DNA from: Thraustochytrium sp. TN22
Lineage: Eukaryota > Sar > Bigyra > Thraustochytrida > Thraustochytriidae
Reading direction: 5' to 3'
Assembly (NCBI GenBank): GCA_013306675.1
Contig: JABLUY010000079.1
Coordinates: forward strand, 1-64,000
DNA: 64,000 bases
Under the pieces are notes generated by a model that did no database searches, was not told where the DNA came from, and saw only the letters and a list, made by a program, of their open reading frames with translations. The translations under genes and the position numbers were made by a program. This document shows positions 37,051 through 49,100 of this stretch, one piece after another. The first letter of the stretch is position 1. Each line of letters starts with the position of its first letter.

Positions 37051-38790
37051 TTAGTCCTCCATGGGGGCGGCAGGGGGGTCAGCGGCATCCTGGGCAGCGC
37101 CGCCGCTCTTCTTCTTCTTCTTCTTGTCCTTCTTGGCCTTGAGCGGCTGGGCGAGGATGGTGTTGACCTCGTCGCGCACCTTCTTGTCGGTCTGCAGGGC
37201 GGAGACGTCGAGCTCCAGGCCGGAGGCCTTGGCAGGGCCGGTGGAGAAGAGCATTACAGTGAACTTGAAGTGCGCCACGAACTCCTCGGGCTTCTCGAAG
37301 AGCACCGGGTAGGAGTGCAGCAGGTTGTGGTTGATGCACTCGACCACGCCCATGCGCGCCGTCTTCTCGTCCTCAAAGGAGGAGATGCTGAACGGGAAGG
37401 TCGTGTAGTTCTTGTCGATGATGCCCATGACCTGGCGCGACGCCTTCATCTTGAGCATGTACTTCTGGTCCGCCGCGCGCTTGAAGATGGTCGTGCGCGC
37501 CTCCTTCTGGGTGGGCTTGCCCTCGCCGGTGCTCATCACCACATCCACAGTGTACACCTGCCCGGCCTCGAACTCGAAGGACTCCACCTTCTGGTCGAGC
37601 TCCTCACGGCCGATGATGACCTCGTTGCCATCAATCACGAACCTGTGCACCGGAAGTCATGTCATGCCATGCCATGTCAGTCAGTCTTGCTTGCTCTCGG
37701 CCGTCCATTGTGCGCCTCTACAAGCCTCCCACGTCTCATCCGGACGCCCGCATGTTGGTCTGTCCACTCATCCGTTCAAGCATCCACCCACCCACGGCCG
37801 TGACATGTCGTGTCGTATCTGTCATGTCGTGTTTGTGCCGCCTTCTCCGAACCCTGGCGCCAGGAATGGTGACGCAAAGGTATGATCATGAAGGCAACAT
37901 GGTATTCTGCGCTCCATAGGAAGCCTCGCGCGCGCACACGGGGACCCCTGTCGAGGCCCTCCGCACCAGCACAGCGAGGGGCAAAGGAGCGGTTCTCATG
38001 GTTCAATCGCGTAGCCAGCCAAGCAGCGCGGGCAAGAAAGTTGAGCCCGACTGCCAAGCCACCGCCACACCACCCCTTTCCCATTCTCTCTCTCTTTCCC
38101 CTCTCTCTCTCTTTCCCCTCTCTCGCTCTTCTCTCTTCTCTCTTCTCTCGTCTCTTGCCTGCCCTTTTCGGCCTCAACATACCTCTTCATGTGGTGCATC
38201 AGAACGCCCTGCACCGCGTTGACGCCGTAGTCCTCCGCGACCATCTTGATGGCCTTGGTAACGTCCTGGTTGGTGTTGCCCACGCGGATGCTGCGCAGCG
38301 CCGCCTCGGCACCGACGTAAGCGGCAGCGAGCACATCGGCCTTCTTGCCAGAAGGAGCCACGGGCTCGCCCTCGGCAGGCGCGACCACGAAAGTGTGGGC
38401 CGCGACGACCGGGAAGCCGTCCATGTGCACGCCGAGGTCCACCTTGACCACGTCGCCGGCCTTCAGCACCGGCACATCCTTCTCCGAGGCGAGCGGGGTG
38501 TAGTGGCAGACGCAGTTGTTCACCGACACGCTGGTCGGGAAGGCAATGCCCTTCTCAATCTTCTTGGACTTGAACACGAGGCTGCACTGCTGCGCGATGA
38601 GCGCGTCGCCAAACTTGCAGATCTCGCTCACCGACCGGCCCTCCGTGGAGTACACCATCAGGCCCTGCAGCGTCTTGTTCGCGATCTCCGCCGCCGTCTG
38701 GTACTTGGTCACGGCGTCCGGGTTCGACAGGTCCTCCACCACCTCGTCCTCCTCCTCCTCAATGTCCATGTCCACGTCCTGCTCCGTCAT
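37051..38790 (-). CDS. PA2G4: PA2G4/EBP1-like protein, two exons
   Basis: This is a 399-residue homologue of proliferation-associated 2G4 (EBP1, 394 residues in human), a catalytically inactive relative of methionine aminopeptidase that binds ribosomes and RNA. Exon 1 is 38183-38790 and exon 2 is 37051-37642. The intron (37643-38182, 540 bases) begins GTATGT and ends GCACAG. Joining gives HMKRFVIDGNEV, where human has a matching HQLKQHVIDGE-type junction. Family blocks include YQTAAEIANKTLQGLM, VVKVDLGVHMDGF, HTFVV and DEKTARMGVVECINHNLL. The C-terminus is Lys-rich (KAKKDKKKKKKS), as in EBP1, for nucleic acid binding. The N-terminus is acidic. Confidence 0.92.
37643..38182 (-). other. Intron of the PA2G4-like gene
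   Basis: A 540-base GT..AG intron. Its gene-strand donor is GTATGTTG; the acceptor is GGTGCACAG. It carries a purine-rich AGAG/GAGAGG stretch (about 38075-38155) and CATGT-type short repeats near the acceptor (37650-37680, 37800-37830). Confidence 0.85.
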
Positions 38791-40507
38791 CCTGCCTGCC
38801 TGCCGGCCTCTTCGCCTGCGGACCCGACGCGACCTGCAGCCGGAGGCTGCCGCGGCTGCGCTGCGCTGCGCTGCGCTGCCTCCTCTCGCCGCCCTCGCGC
38901 CCGACCGCCGCCGCCGCCGCCCGCTCGCTGCAGGATTGGTTGGGTCTCGCCGCGCCGCTATCCAGCCACCAATGATCGCCGCGGCCTATCAACGGGCCCA
39001 ATCCGTGCGGTCGCGCCGGCGGCCGCAGTGGAGCAGGACCTGGCCCCGGTCGACTCGGAGGCCGCCGTCTTCAAGTTCGCCTCGCTCGCCAGCCTCAGCT
39101 CGCCGAGCAAAACCTGTGTGAGTGACTGCAGCCACTGGCAGGCCGGGGCATCCTTGACACTGTTGACAGTCACAGGGACTGTCTGACTGACAGAGAGAGG
39201 CTGCAGGCGGGCAGACATTCGTGCTATAAGATAGGGTGGTACCGACCAGGTGCCAGGTGCCATACTCCGGTACAACTTCGGCACGCCTTCGCCACGGCAG
39301 GGGCTTCAAGTTCGGCCTCGGACCCGGAGTCTGATGACTCTGCAGAGGCCAAGCGTGAACAGACGCAGCTGAGCGCCGCGAGCAGGCGCGAGCCGCACAG
39401 GCACAAGTCCGCCGTGTCTGCTGCTGGCTCTCGCCTAGCTAGATCCGCGTTGAAATCGTGATCATCCTCATCCTCCAGGGAAAGACCCAGCCTGATGAGA
39501 AAGGAGAAGATCGGGCCCGTCCGTGCTGCGCAGTGCCGCAGCCCTGCAGGTCCATCGTCATCATCGCGACTCGGAAGCGAGCGAGCGAATGAGCGAACGA
39601 GCAACCACGGCAAGCAGCGCCCGGCCAGCTCTGACAGTGAGCTCTGTGCTCCGTCTGCTCCGTGGCGCTTGGCGGCGCTTGGCCAGGTCCGTGGTCGTGG
39701 CGTCTTGCGTGGCACCCATACGCAAGCACGCCACGCAAGCAGGCGCGCGTACGAACTAAGCCTAGTCCGGTCCAGCCGGCCGGCCGCGTTCACGACGAAA
39801 AACACAGCCACCAAGCTTGATGTCTCCAGATCAGAAACAACTGCAGCGGCTGGCAAGTGCTTCGACCTGGCGACGGCTGACCTGCCGCCACGATTTGACC
39901 TGACTTGCTCCAAGATCCGCGCTCCGACGCGGGCTTGCCGATCTCGCCTGGCGACTCGGCGGCCACGGCTTGAGGCGTCGAGCATCGATCGTCGAGGTGA
40001 GCATCGTCCTCCGTCGTCTTCCCGCGCCGTCGCGCTCGCGAGAAGGGCGCGGAAGGGCCATAACCAAGCCCAAGCCGCGACAAAGCGGCAAAGGAAAGCG
40101 GCAGGCGGGCGGGCAGGCACGCAGGCACGCAGGCACGCAGGCAGCGGCGGCGGCGGCGGCACGGCAGCGCGCGTGGATCGGATTCCACGCGGCGCAGTTC
40201 TGTCTGTGCGCGGCGGAGCGAGCGGGAGGATCGATTCTGCGGTTCGCGGCCGCCGCTGCGCGCGCCGGCCTGCGCGGCGCGCGGCGCCCGGCTGCCGGAG
40301 GCGCGCACACGCGGCTGCGCCGCGGCGAGGCGCCGCGAGGCGCGCCGCGAGGAGGAGGCGAGCCAAGGCGGCCGCAAGGAGGAGCGGCGGAAGCGAGCAT
40401 CCGGGCGCGATCAGACTAGGCTCGCCGCGCTGGTCTTGAACTCCCGCCACGTGCAGCCGGCACGCTGCGCGCGTGCGCAGCGGGGGGAGGAAGGAAGCGA
40501 GAGCAGC
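38791..40507. other. Intergenic, no gene supported
   Basis: This 1.7 kb lies between divergent genes. It holds a GCGCT pentamer run (about 38856-38880) 70 bases upstream of the PA2G4 start, a CACGCAGG run (about 40118-40145) and GAGCGA repeats (about 39575-39600). Long frames on both strands lack complexity. Confidence 0.6.
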
Positions 40508-41449
40508 ATGGAGAACCCAGGCGACCTTGCCGTGCTGCGCGCGCTCGTATGGTAAGTGCGACTAGGAATGAGAAAGGGACCTCTGGGCGAGTCGAATGCT
40601 GACACGGACGGAGCACGGCTTTTTCGCAGGCATGACTACCACTGGGGCCTCACAGTAACGATCCTCTTCGCGCTGACCTGGCCCCTCTACATTTGGATGA
40701 CGCTGCCGCTGTGTGTGAACATCCTGCTGAACACGCCGTTTTCGAGCCTTGCGGACGCACGCTTCGAGCCGTGCAGCTTCGACGCCCTGTACGCGTTGCA
40801 CTGGATCATGCTCGCCACCACAACCTTCACGCAGATTCTGCACGTTGCCTTCACCGTGCCCTTCCTCGTCGAAGGCGTGAGGATCATTGTGGAGTGCACC
40901 GACCCGCTCGAGCTGGTCCGTTTCATTGCGCGCACCCTGTCGAACCGACTCTGGCACTTCAACATTCAGCTCAACCGCATCATGTACATGATCCCGATGC
41001 TCGGCTTCGTCATCGTCTGCTTCGCAGGCGAGTATAGCACCGCACGACCATGCGGGAAGGCTGGGCCTTTCGAAGTGACGCCGGCGTCCGCCTGGAGCTC
41101 GCTTGCCTTGCCCTTCATCACCAAGATCGTCGCCTACGCGTCTCTCACCATGTACTTGCGGCGCATTGCGCGCCCCAACGCGGACGCCGAGACTGGCGGG
41201 GCCCCGGATTGGATGCTTCGCGGGCTCCAAATCATCGAGTTTCGCTTGAGCCCGCTCGCCAACAGCCTGCAAGTCGAGGAGTGCCGCATCTGTATCTGCG
41301 AGTTTCAACCCACCGAGAACGTCGTTTGCCTGCCCTGTCACCGCACGCACGTTTTCCACCGCGACTGCATCGTCGCCTGGCTCCGCATAGACAACTCATG
41401 CCCACTTTGCCGTCACGTGGTGGGCTTCCAACACCACCATCATCCATGA
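40508..41449 (+). CDS. Membrane RING-H2 protein, two exons
   Basis: Exon 1 (40508-40551) encodes MENPGDLAVLRALV, and exon 2 (40630-41449) continues with HDYHWGLTVTILF, giving 287 residues. The 78-base intron starts GTAAGT and ends CGCAG; a CTGAC branch-like site sits about 30 bases before the acceptor. Several hydrophobic helices (about 20-45, 70-95, 145-160, 175-200) precede a C-terminal C3H2C3 RING (about 238-275): CRICICEF, LPCHRTHVFHRDC, NSCPLC. It is probably a membrane E3 ubiquitin ligase. The exact pathway is unknown. Without exon 1 the frame could only begin within the intron. Confidence 0.82.
40552..40629 (+). other. Intron of the RING-H2 gene
   Basis: A 78-base intron with GTAAGT donor, a possible CTGAC branch site near 40598 and TTTTTCGCAG acceptor. 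It keeps the frame with a split Trp codon. Confidence 0.8.
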
Positions 41450-41609
41450 CCGACGCCAAGTAGGGCCGGCCTTGGTCGCGTGTACATACACACTGTGACA
41501 ACTGAATCCTAGCTTACTGTCTATTTTTTTTGTCCAAATGAACTGGTGTTCGTCACGCCTACTTGTACAATGTTAAGTTATCTCATTTCTTCTGGGGCTA
41601 CTCAGCAGG

Positions 41610-42723
41610 TCAAAACATCTCGAGCTGGTCCCACAGGCGCGCCAATAATGTCTGGGCTAGCGTTGTCAGGAAGAGGCGCGCATCTTGCAGTGCGCGCCGC
41701 GGGATGACCGGCTTCGGGAACCGCAGCGTGAAGTCCGCAATGGCGCCCGGCCCCGCCACATGCACGTGAATCACAAAGACGAACGCTAAGCCGGGCGGTG
41801 GGAGGATCACCACGTCCGTGTACTTGTCCGCGCCCCGCCCGTGCAGTGCGAGGGGGCGATGATGGCGGATCAGGTACTCGATGAGCCCGGTCGAAGGAAT
41901 CTGCGGTAGCAGAGCGCGGATCTCCGCGTCAACCCGCTCCAGGGGGCACGAGAAGGAGAGCCGGACCAGCTCATTGATGTTCACGGCGTGCCGCGCCTCC
42001 TGGTTGTCCTCCACGGACCGCGCCGGCGGCACGCCCACGAGAGGCGGCATGGGGTCCGACCAGTGCTGCGCGGCATGCTCCGGGCTCCCGGCAGTCGCCA
42101 CCGCCGCAGAAGCGCCGCGGCCGGCTCCTCCTGTGCTCCCTGCACCTCCCCCCGCAGCGCCCGTGCCGCCGCCGCTCGTAGTGGATGCGTCCACGCCCAC
42201 CGCACTCGAGCCGCCGGCGTTCATTGGACTGTTGGTGTGGTTCTGACCAGCGGCTCGCGAGATCTTGCGCAGGCGCCGCCAGATCAGCTTGCGTTGAAAA
42301 CGCAGAATCGCATGCGAAAAAACACGCTTCAGGAATTCGCTGAGGTTCTCCGTCGCGTCGTCCATGTCGAGGACGATCCCGGCGTCGCTTCTCGCGTCGC
42401 TGGACGCAGATATCGGCTCGTGCACCTGCAGCGAGCCAAGCGGACGCCTGCCAGCACGCGCGAGTTCCGCTGCCGAGCTAGGCTCCGCGCCCTGACCGCT
42501 GAAGGCGATAAAGGGAGCGAATTCCGCCTCGGTGTCGTTGTCCATAAAGTCCAGGCCTTCCTCCTCATAGGGACTAATCATGGCACGCTCAAAGTTCACC
42601 ATCTCGTCGTCGTCGTCGTCGTCGTCCTCATCCTCGTCCTCCCCTCCCTCGCCCTCGTGATCGTCGCCGTTCGAGGTGCGCGAGGTGCTCCGCAGAGCGC
42701 CAGCCTGGTCGCCCGCCTGCAAA

Positions 42724-42779
<56 letters not shown>

Positions 42780-45700
42780 TGCGGGGTGCTGCTGCGCCGG
42801 CGCCTGTGCGCCAGCGGCCGGCTTCACCGTTGGAAGGACCCCCGCCCGAGGCGTGCTGCTGCCCTGCATGTGCGAGATGGGGTCCTGGTCCTCGTGGTCC
42901 AGAATGGACCTCATCTTGAGGTCGTCGCTGCGGATGAGGCAGACGTCCAGCTGAATGATAGCGTTGCGCTCGTCCTCCGCCGCGCGCGGTCCGTGCAAGC
43001 CGGTTCCGCCAAAGCCCGCCGCGACGCTGCCCCCGCTACTCGAGCGTGCATCGGCGCCGCTCTCGTCCACACCCATGGCCTCGCCGTCCTCGTCGCGCCG
43101 ACAACCGATGACCACGGCGTATGTGACCCCTTGCGTCAAAATGACGAGCGGCGACGAGAAGCTGCCGTCGTTCGAGGTCAGGAACAGGTACGAGCTACCC
43201 GCACCGGGCTTGGGCGGCTTGATGCCAACCAAACCATAGCGCTCGGCTCGGCTTACCACGTAGTTGAAGATGCTGCGCACGTGCACCTTCTCAATGTCCT
43301 CGCGCACCATGTACTGAAACTGAAGCGAGCGAAGCGCCGACTGCGCGTCAGGCGGCGGCTCCGGGTAGTGCTTGGCGAATGCAAAGACCTGGCATGCCAC
43401 TCCGGTCGGCTCGGCCATGAAGTTCTGCAGCGTGCGCTTGAACAGGTAGATATGAAAGTCGTAGATCAGGCTGCGCACATGCAGCGCCGCGCGCAGGCGG
43501 CCCAGCTCACTCGTGTATGACGGGCCACGCGACCGCGCCTGCATCGAGTGCACAAAGAGCCCAGTGGGCTCTACGGGCTCCGTGAGGCCTGCGCTGTCGT
43601 GGTGGTCCGGCTCCAGGAGCCGCAGCAGGGCGAGGAAAACGCCATTCTCTACCTTCACCTCCACAACGACCACCGCGCCCCGAAGCTGCTTCTGCGCGAA
43701 CGCGTCGTGCAAGTCCGGAGAATCTTTGGCCTGGGTTGAGCCCGCCGGCGGAACCAGCACCTGCCGCATCTGCAGGTCGCGCACGAGGTGGTGCATGTAC
43801 ACATGAATCATCTCCTCAATGGCGAAGGGCGTGAAGTCGGACGAGGTTTGCTTCCTCGTGTGCGAATGCTCTGTGATGAAGACTCGCGCACGAAGCGTGT
43901 GCAGCACGCGTGAGTAGCTCAGAAGCAGCCGCAGCTCCGTCCGCGAAGCCATGCACACCTCGCGCGCGTCCTCGTCCTCGTGGAACGAGTCATCGCCCAG
44001 CGTGCCATACGGGAACGCAGCCTGCATCATCTCCTTGCGCCACGTGCCCACGAGCGCTCTGAGGGCCTCCTTCTGCCGCTCCTGCTTGAGCCGCCGTTGT
44101 GCAGACGTCAGGATATCCTCGCCGAGGCCTCTCACCAGCTCATCCGCCGCCATCCTCTTCGCCGACCCCGCGCCGGACGGCTTCGCTTCGGCCTCCGACT
44201 CGCCCGAGGTCCTGCCTCGGAGTTGCATCTCAAACGAGGTACGAGGCTGCCCACGCCACCTGGGCAACGTGCCAGAGCTGCTCGCACGCGAGGCTTTCGT
44301 GCCGCGGCCGTGCCGTGCCGGGCTCGCTGCGTCCCAGTCCACCTCGGCCTTCGCCTGACGCGGGCTTTCAAGCACAAAGCTCGTCTGAAGGCCCGGCGAC
44401 AACGCCCGCTGCGGCGCGGGCTCCGGCGCACCGGGTGCCCTTGATACCGCCATGGTGTCGCCCGGCGCCACCCCACCGGATGTACCGCCGCCCGGGACGG
44501 GCCCCGACGCAGTGGCACCGATCTTGTAAAAGAGTTTCAGGTCTATCGGCTGGCCCGTGCTGAAACCTCTGTGCGACCCCACGGCGGCCTGCTTCATCAA
44601 TAGTTTCCGGTTCATGCCGGGCCGTGGGGGTATGCGGGCATCGACGCTCACAGAACTAGTGTTCCGCTGCGCCTCGGACCGCCGCACTAGCGGTTCCATG
44701 CAGCTCTCCGGCGGCACTTGATTTTGGAGCAAGATGCGCAGCTCCGTCTCCGAGAGTGCAACTCTGGCGATGTTCCGAAGTGCCCCGTTTTGCTGCATGG
44801 CGATCGCCTCCCGCCCCTTGCCGCCCAGAGCATAATGCACGTCCGACAGGTAGCGCACCATGGGCGCTGGCAGAGCCGCATGCATGAAGACTCCCATGCG
44901 TTGGTGCAAAATGCTACGCAGCAGGTTGCCGCGCACTGAGACCCACGACACGAGAAAGTGAAGGCTACGCACCACACGCTCCCGGGCGTGCGGTGCCCAG
45001 TTGTACAGCTTGAGCACCAAGCGCTCGCCGGTCAGCACCAACGTCGCGCAGCAGGACCGCTTCTTTACGCACTCGCGGCGGCTTGCGTCCACCGTGCTCG
45101 CAGCTCCGCTCAGGTCGCCGGAAGATGACGAGGCGGCCACACTGCCGCCCATCACAGACTGGGCAGGTGGCGGGGGTGGGGGCCTTGGCGGCAGGTTTGA
45201 GATCGTCGACGACACCGTGGACTCGTTCACAGCATCGCGCGGCGACCCGCCCTTGTCGACGTTTGCGGTCCCGCCCCTCGCTGCGCTCTGTCCTCCACTG
45301 CCTGCCTGGCCACTGGTGAGGTTTGCGGTGCGCTTGCTTTCTTGTGGCACTGACTGTGTCGGCCTGGACGAGACCGGCGGCATGCTCGTCGACTCGTCAA
45401 GGCCAGCGCGCTGCGATCCGCTTTTGCTGGCTTCCGCGGGGGCCGTGCTTGAATTCGGCCCGGCTGCGCCAGCAGGGTGGGGGTTGAAGGTCCAGGTGTT
45501 GCTACCGAGCGCTTGCATGCGAATGTGCTCCCAGAACAAGAGGTCCTTCCTCACAAAGCCCCAATTTGGCCCGCGAAGCTCCACCTCATTCGCCGTACGG
45601 ACATCACCAGGAGACAAGGTGGCGCCTCGCGTTGCACCATGCAGCGCGCTGCGTGCGGCTTCCACTATGCGCGTGGGCTCCAGTCTTTCCGCGTCGTCCG

Positions 45701-46066
45701 CGTCCGCAGGCAGTACTTCGTCGCGAACGACTTCGAGATTGAGGTGATCCGCGGCAACGAGCAAATATCGGTCGTTCGGGGAAACCACCTGCGTCTCCGC
45801 AGACTCACGTGAGGTCCGCAGCCGGTCGGACCTGGCTCTTGCTTTCTCTTCCTCCACGCTCTGTACGGATTCTGCATCGCTGTCGAAATTCTGCAGCGCC
45901 GCACGCGCACGCTGGGGGCCGGTCTCCTTCTCATGCGCAGGCCTGCCGCTACCGCTCCTACTCGTGCTCTGAGCACTCTCGTTGACGCTGCTCATACTGC
46001 CGCCGTTGCCACTACTACTGCCGCTGCTGCTGCTGCTACTTTTGCTGCTGCTGCTGCTGCTGCTAC

Positions 46067-46137
<71 letters not shown>

Positions 46138-49100
46138 CCGTCGACCCCGACTGAGGCCTCGGTGGACGCTTGATTGAAGAATCCAGTGGCGGATGGGCCG
46201 GTGCACGCGTCGACCTCACTTACGCCGCGAGCCATGTCAAGCGGCTCAGCAGCCTGCGAGATGTTGCCATGGATGACCGCCGCGAGCTGGCACAGGTCTG
46301 GGTGAACCTTGGCAAGGATTTTTGAGGCCTCGACCATAAGAATGTGCATCTCCCAGGAAAACAGGCCGGGGCTCATGTCCAGCGTAAAGGTATCGAACGC
46401 ACGAGACCACGCCTTGTTGCGCTGCAATCGCTGTTGCTGCTGCTGCGACTGACGCCGATCCAAGCCTGGCACAGAGGTTGCAGACGGAGGCGAGCTTCCG
46501 CTCCCATTCGTAAGGGAGAGCGGGTCTTCAAAAATGTCGAGGCCGCTCGCGCGCAACGTTGCAGGTCTGCCTGGGGTGGCTGGCAGACGAAGTTGTAGCG
46601 GTCGCTCCAAGCAGCGTACCTCGAAGTTGTACTCATGCAAGCTGTGCGCGTACGCGGCCTCGAAGCAGTCGCGCAGCCGGTCCAGGCGGATTCCGCCCGC
46701 CGTCCAAAAATGTAGCACAATGGTCCTCGACACAGTCGTGGCTTGGGCGCGCGCGTCGAGGTCCCTGCGACGGCCAGGGATCGGGTCCGTGGTGTCTCTC
46801 TCCACATGCGGGACCGCCCCCGCGGATGACCCACGGCGGTGCTGGTGCTGGGGGGGCACGCCGGACTCACTCTTCGAGTTGTCCACGCCGTCAAGCGAGT
46901 GGCCGCGGTACAGCTTGTGGATGGGCAATGTGGGAGGGGGGGGCGGCTGCTGCGATGCGGAGGCAGTGCCGACGGGGACTCCGGTAGCAGCACCAGCAGC
47001 GCTAAGCGCTGGGGTTTCGTCCCTCGTCTCCAACGAGAAGACCTGCTTGCCGTCTTCGAGCAGGTACAAAAACGCGACCGCGATGCCTTCCGAGCCCAGC
47101 TCACTAGGTTCGAGCGGAACGGGCAGCCGAATGGATGCGCCATCCTCTTTGGAGAAGCGAGTAAAGGCAAAGACGAAGTTTCCCCGGTCGAGCTCCAGCG
47201 TGCGCAGGCCTAGATCAACGTCCAAGTCCGCGCGAGACGATCTGGGCGTCTCCGGTGCTGGCACACGACCGGGCAAGGAAGCCGCGTCCTTTGCATCCAA
47301 AGGAGAGGAGCGCGCGACACTGTCGTTTGCGTGCTGCTCCAAGGTTGCATCGTGTGTTGGCGCAGGAGGCGTGGAACTTCGGCCGCTAACGTTTTCGTGC
47401 AGCAAGGAATCGCCATCTCCGCCGTCGCCGTCCCCGTCGCCGCCACGGTTGACACCATCGTTGCCACCATCGTTGCCGCCCTCTGGAGCGCTGCCGCCGC
47501 CGATCGTGAAGACCTCATCGCCGAGGTCCTCCTCGCCCGCTGCAAGTGGGTCCCTGTACATGCGCGGATCTGGGATGTAGGAAAAGTTGAGAGCGCTCGT
47601 GAAGCACAGGAGGTTCTGCTTGAAGATGGCCAGGAGGTGCGCAACGTCTTCCACTGTGGACGGGACGGTCATTTCGTGTTGCAGCTGGGGTGGCTGGGAA
47701 ACTCCACCCTGGATAAACTTGAGGTCGCCCGGCTGCACCTTATAGGCGGTAGTATAGTGCATGGACCGGGCCAGTGTGGCGAGCGTTGCGGCGGTGATTC
47801 TACTTGTGATGGTCTGGCGAAAGTATGTAAGCATGTCCAGGGTCGGCTCGTCCACGCCGTAAATGTCCAAGATGATCGAGTTGGCCTCGCTGGCGCTCGT
47901 CGCGCTTGCCATCGAGGCCACGTGCTGGAGCTTGCTGTGTTCACCTGGGACACTCACCTGGCTCGGACGCCGGCTGCGCGCCTGCGAGACGGTCGAGGCG
48001 TGCGCAGTGGCTGGTACGGACGAGGTCGCAACGTCACTGCCCTCCGCCCTCAACTTGAGGTAAAAGATCTCGCCGGTGCCCGCACGGAACACGTACGTGT
48101 TCTCGCGATTTAACACCTCGAACATGCGAAGTGCCTTGGAGCGCAGGTCAACCATGGCACTGCGAGTGACGCGCTCGGGCACCTCGAACCGCTCCTCCAT
48201 GAGGCGCTTGCATGCGTACGCACCGTCCGAAAGGGGGTTCGCGGCGCCCGAAGGGTCCCGTGGGCGCCGACCTGCGCTAACGCCGGGCCCGACTCCGCGC
48301 AGGAGTGATCCATGCGATGGGTTGTGCCCGGCGTCGGCAGGGAACTCGTCCGGCTTGATGAGCAAAGGCGACGCGTGTCGCGTTTCGTCGAGCATCTGCA
48401 GCAGGAGCAGCCTGTTGACGCGGTCCACGTGCCTGCGGATTCTGCGCCGCAGATCGGCCACGATGTCCTTGTGGCGCTCCATCTGATCCTTGTGCAGACT
48501 CGGGTCGTAGAACTGTAAGGTGACCGAGGGGCCGGCGACCGTGAATAGCGCCCAATACGGCACAGTGTACTCGCGCATGACCCACTCGCTGCGCACAGTG
48601 CTGGTTGGCGGGGCGCTAATGGTCAAGGAAGACTGCGCGCCGGTGCCGATTCCGGCGCCATCCTCACCGGTCTCGCTAGCCTCGCCGTTCTCGCCGGTCT
48701 CGCCGAGCACGGTCGTACTGGCGTCGTCTAATAAGCCGTCGCCCGGTGCACTCGTGGCTATCGTGGCCGTCTCGTCGACGGACGGCGACGGGTCCCCGCT
48801 TCGCGTCACAGGCTCCACGTAGAAGAAAGTGTCGCTTTTGCTGCTCACGCGACGGAGTGTGAGGTAGGGCGAGCTTTCGAGCGTCTCGCAGAATATCGCT
48901 GCACCGCGATCCTGATCGCTCCGGTGCGGACGCCCTGAGCCCGAGCCCGGTCCCGTGTCCGCATCGACAAAGTTCAGCGGTATGGTCTCCCGCGAGATCA
49001 CACTGGACGGGAGGCTACCGCGATCCAGCAATCGCTGCACGAGGTCGATATTCTGTTTCAAAATGGGCCAAACCCGCTGCAGCGCGGCCAAGACGGTCGA

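Noticed and set aside
39224-40450. Overlapping frames of 314 and 408 residues upstream of the RING gene
   Set aside because: Both strands are open over the same GC-rich repeats, a sign of composition and not of coding.
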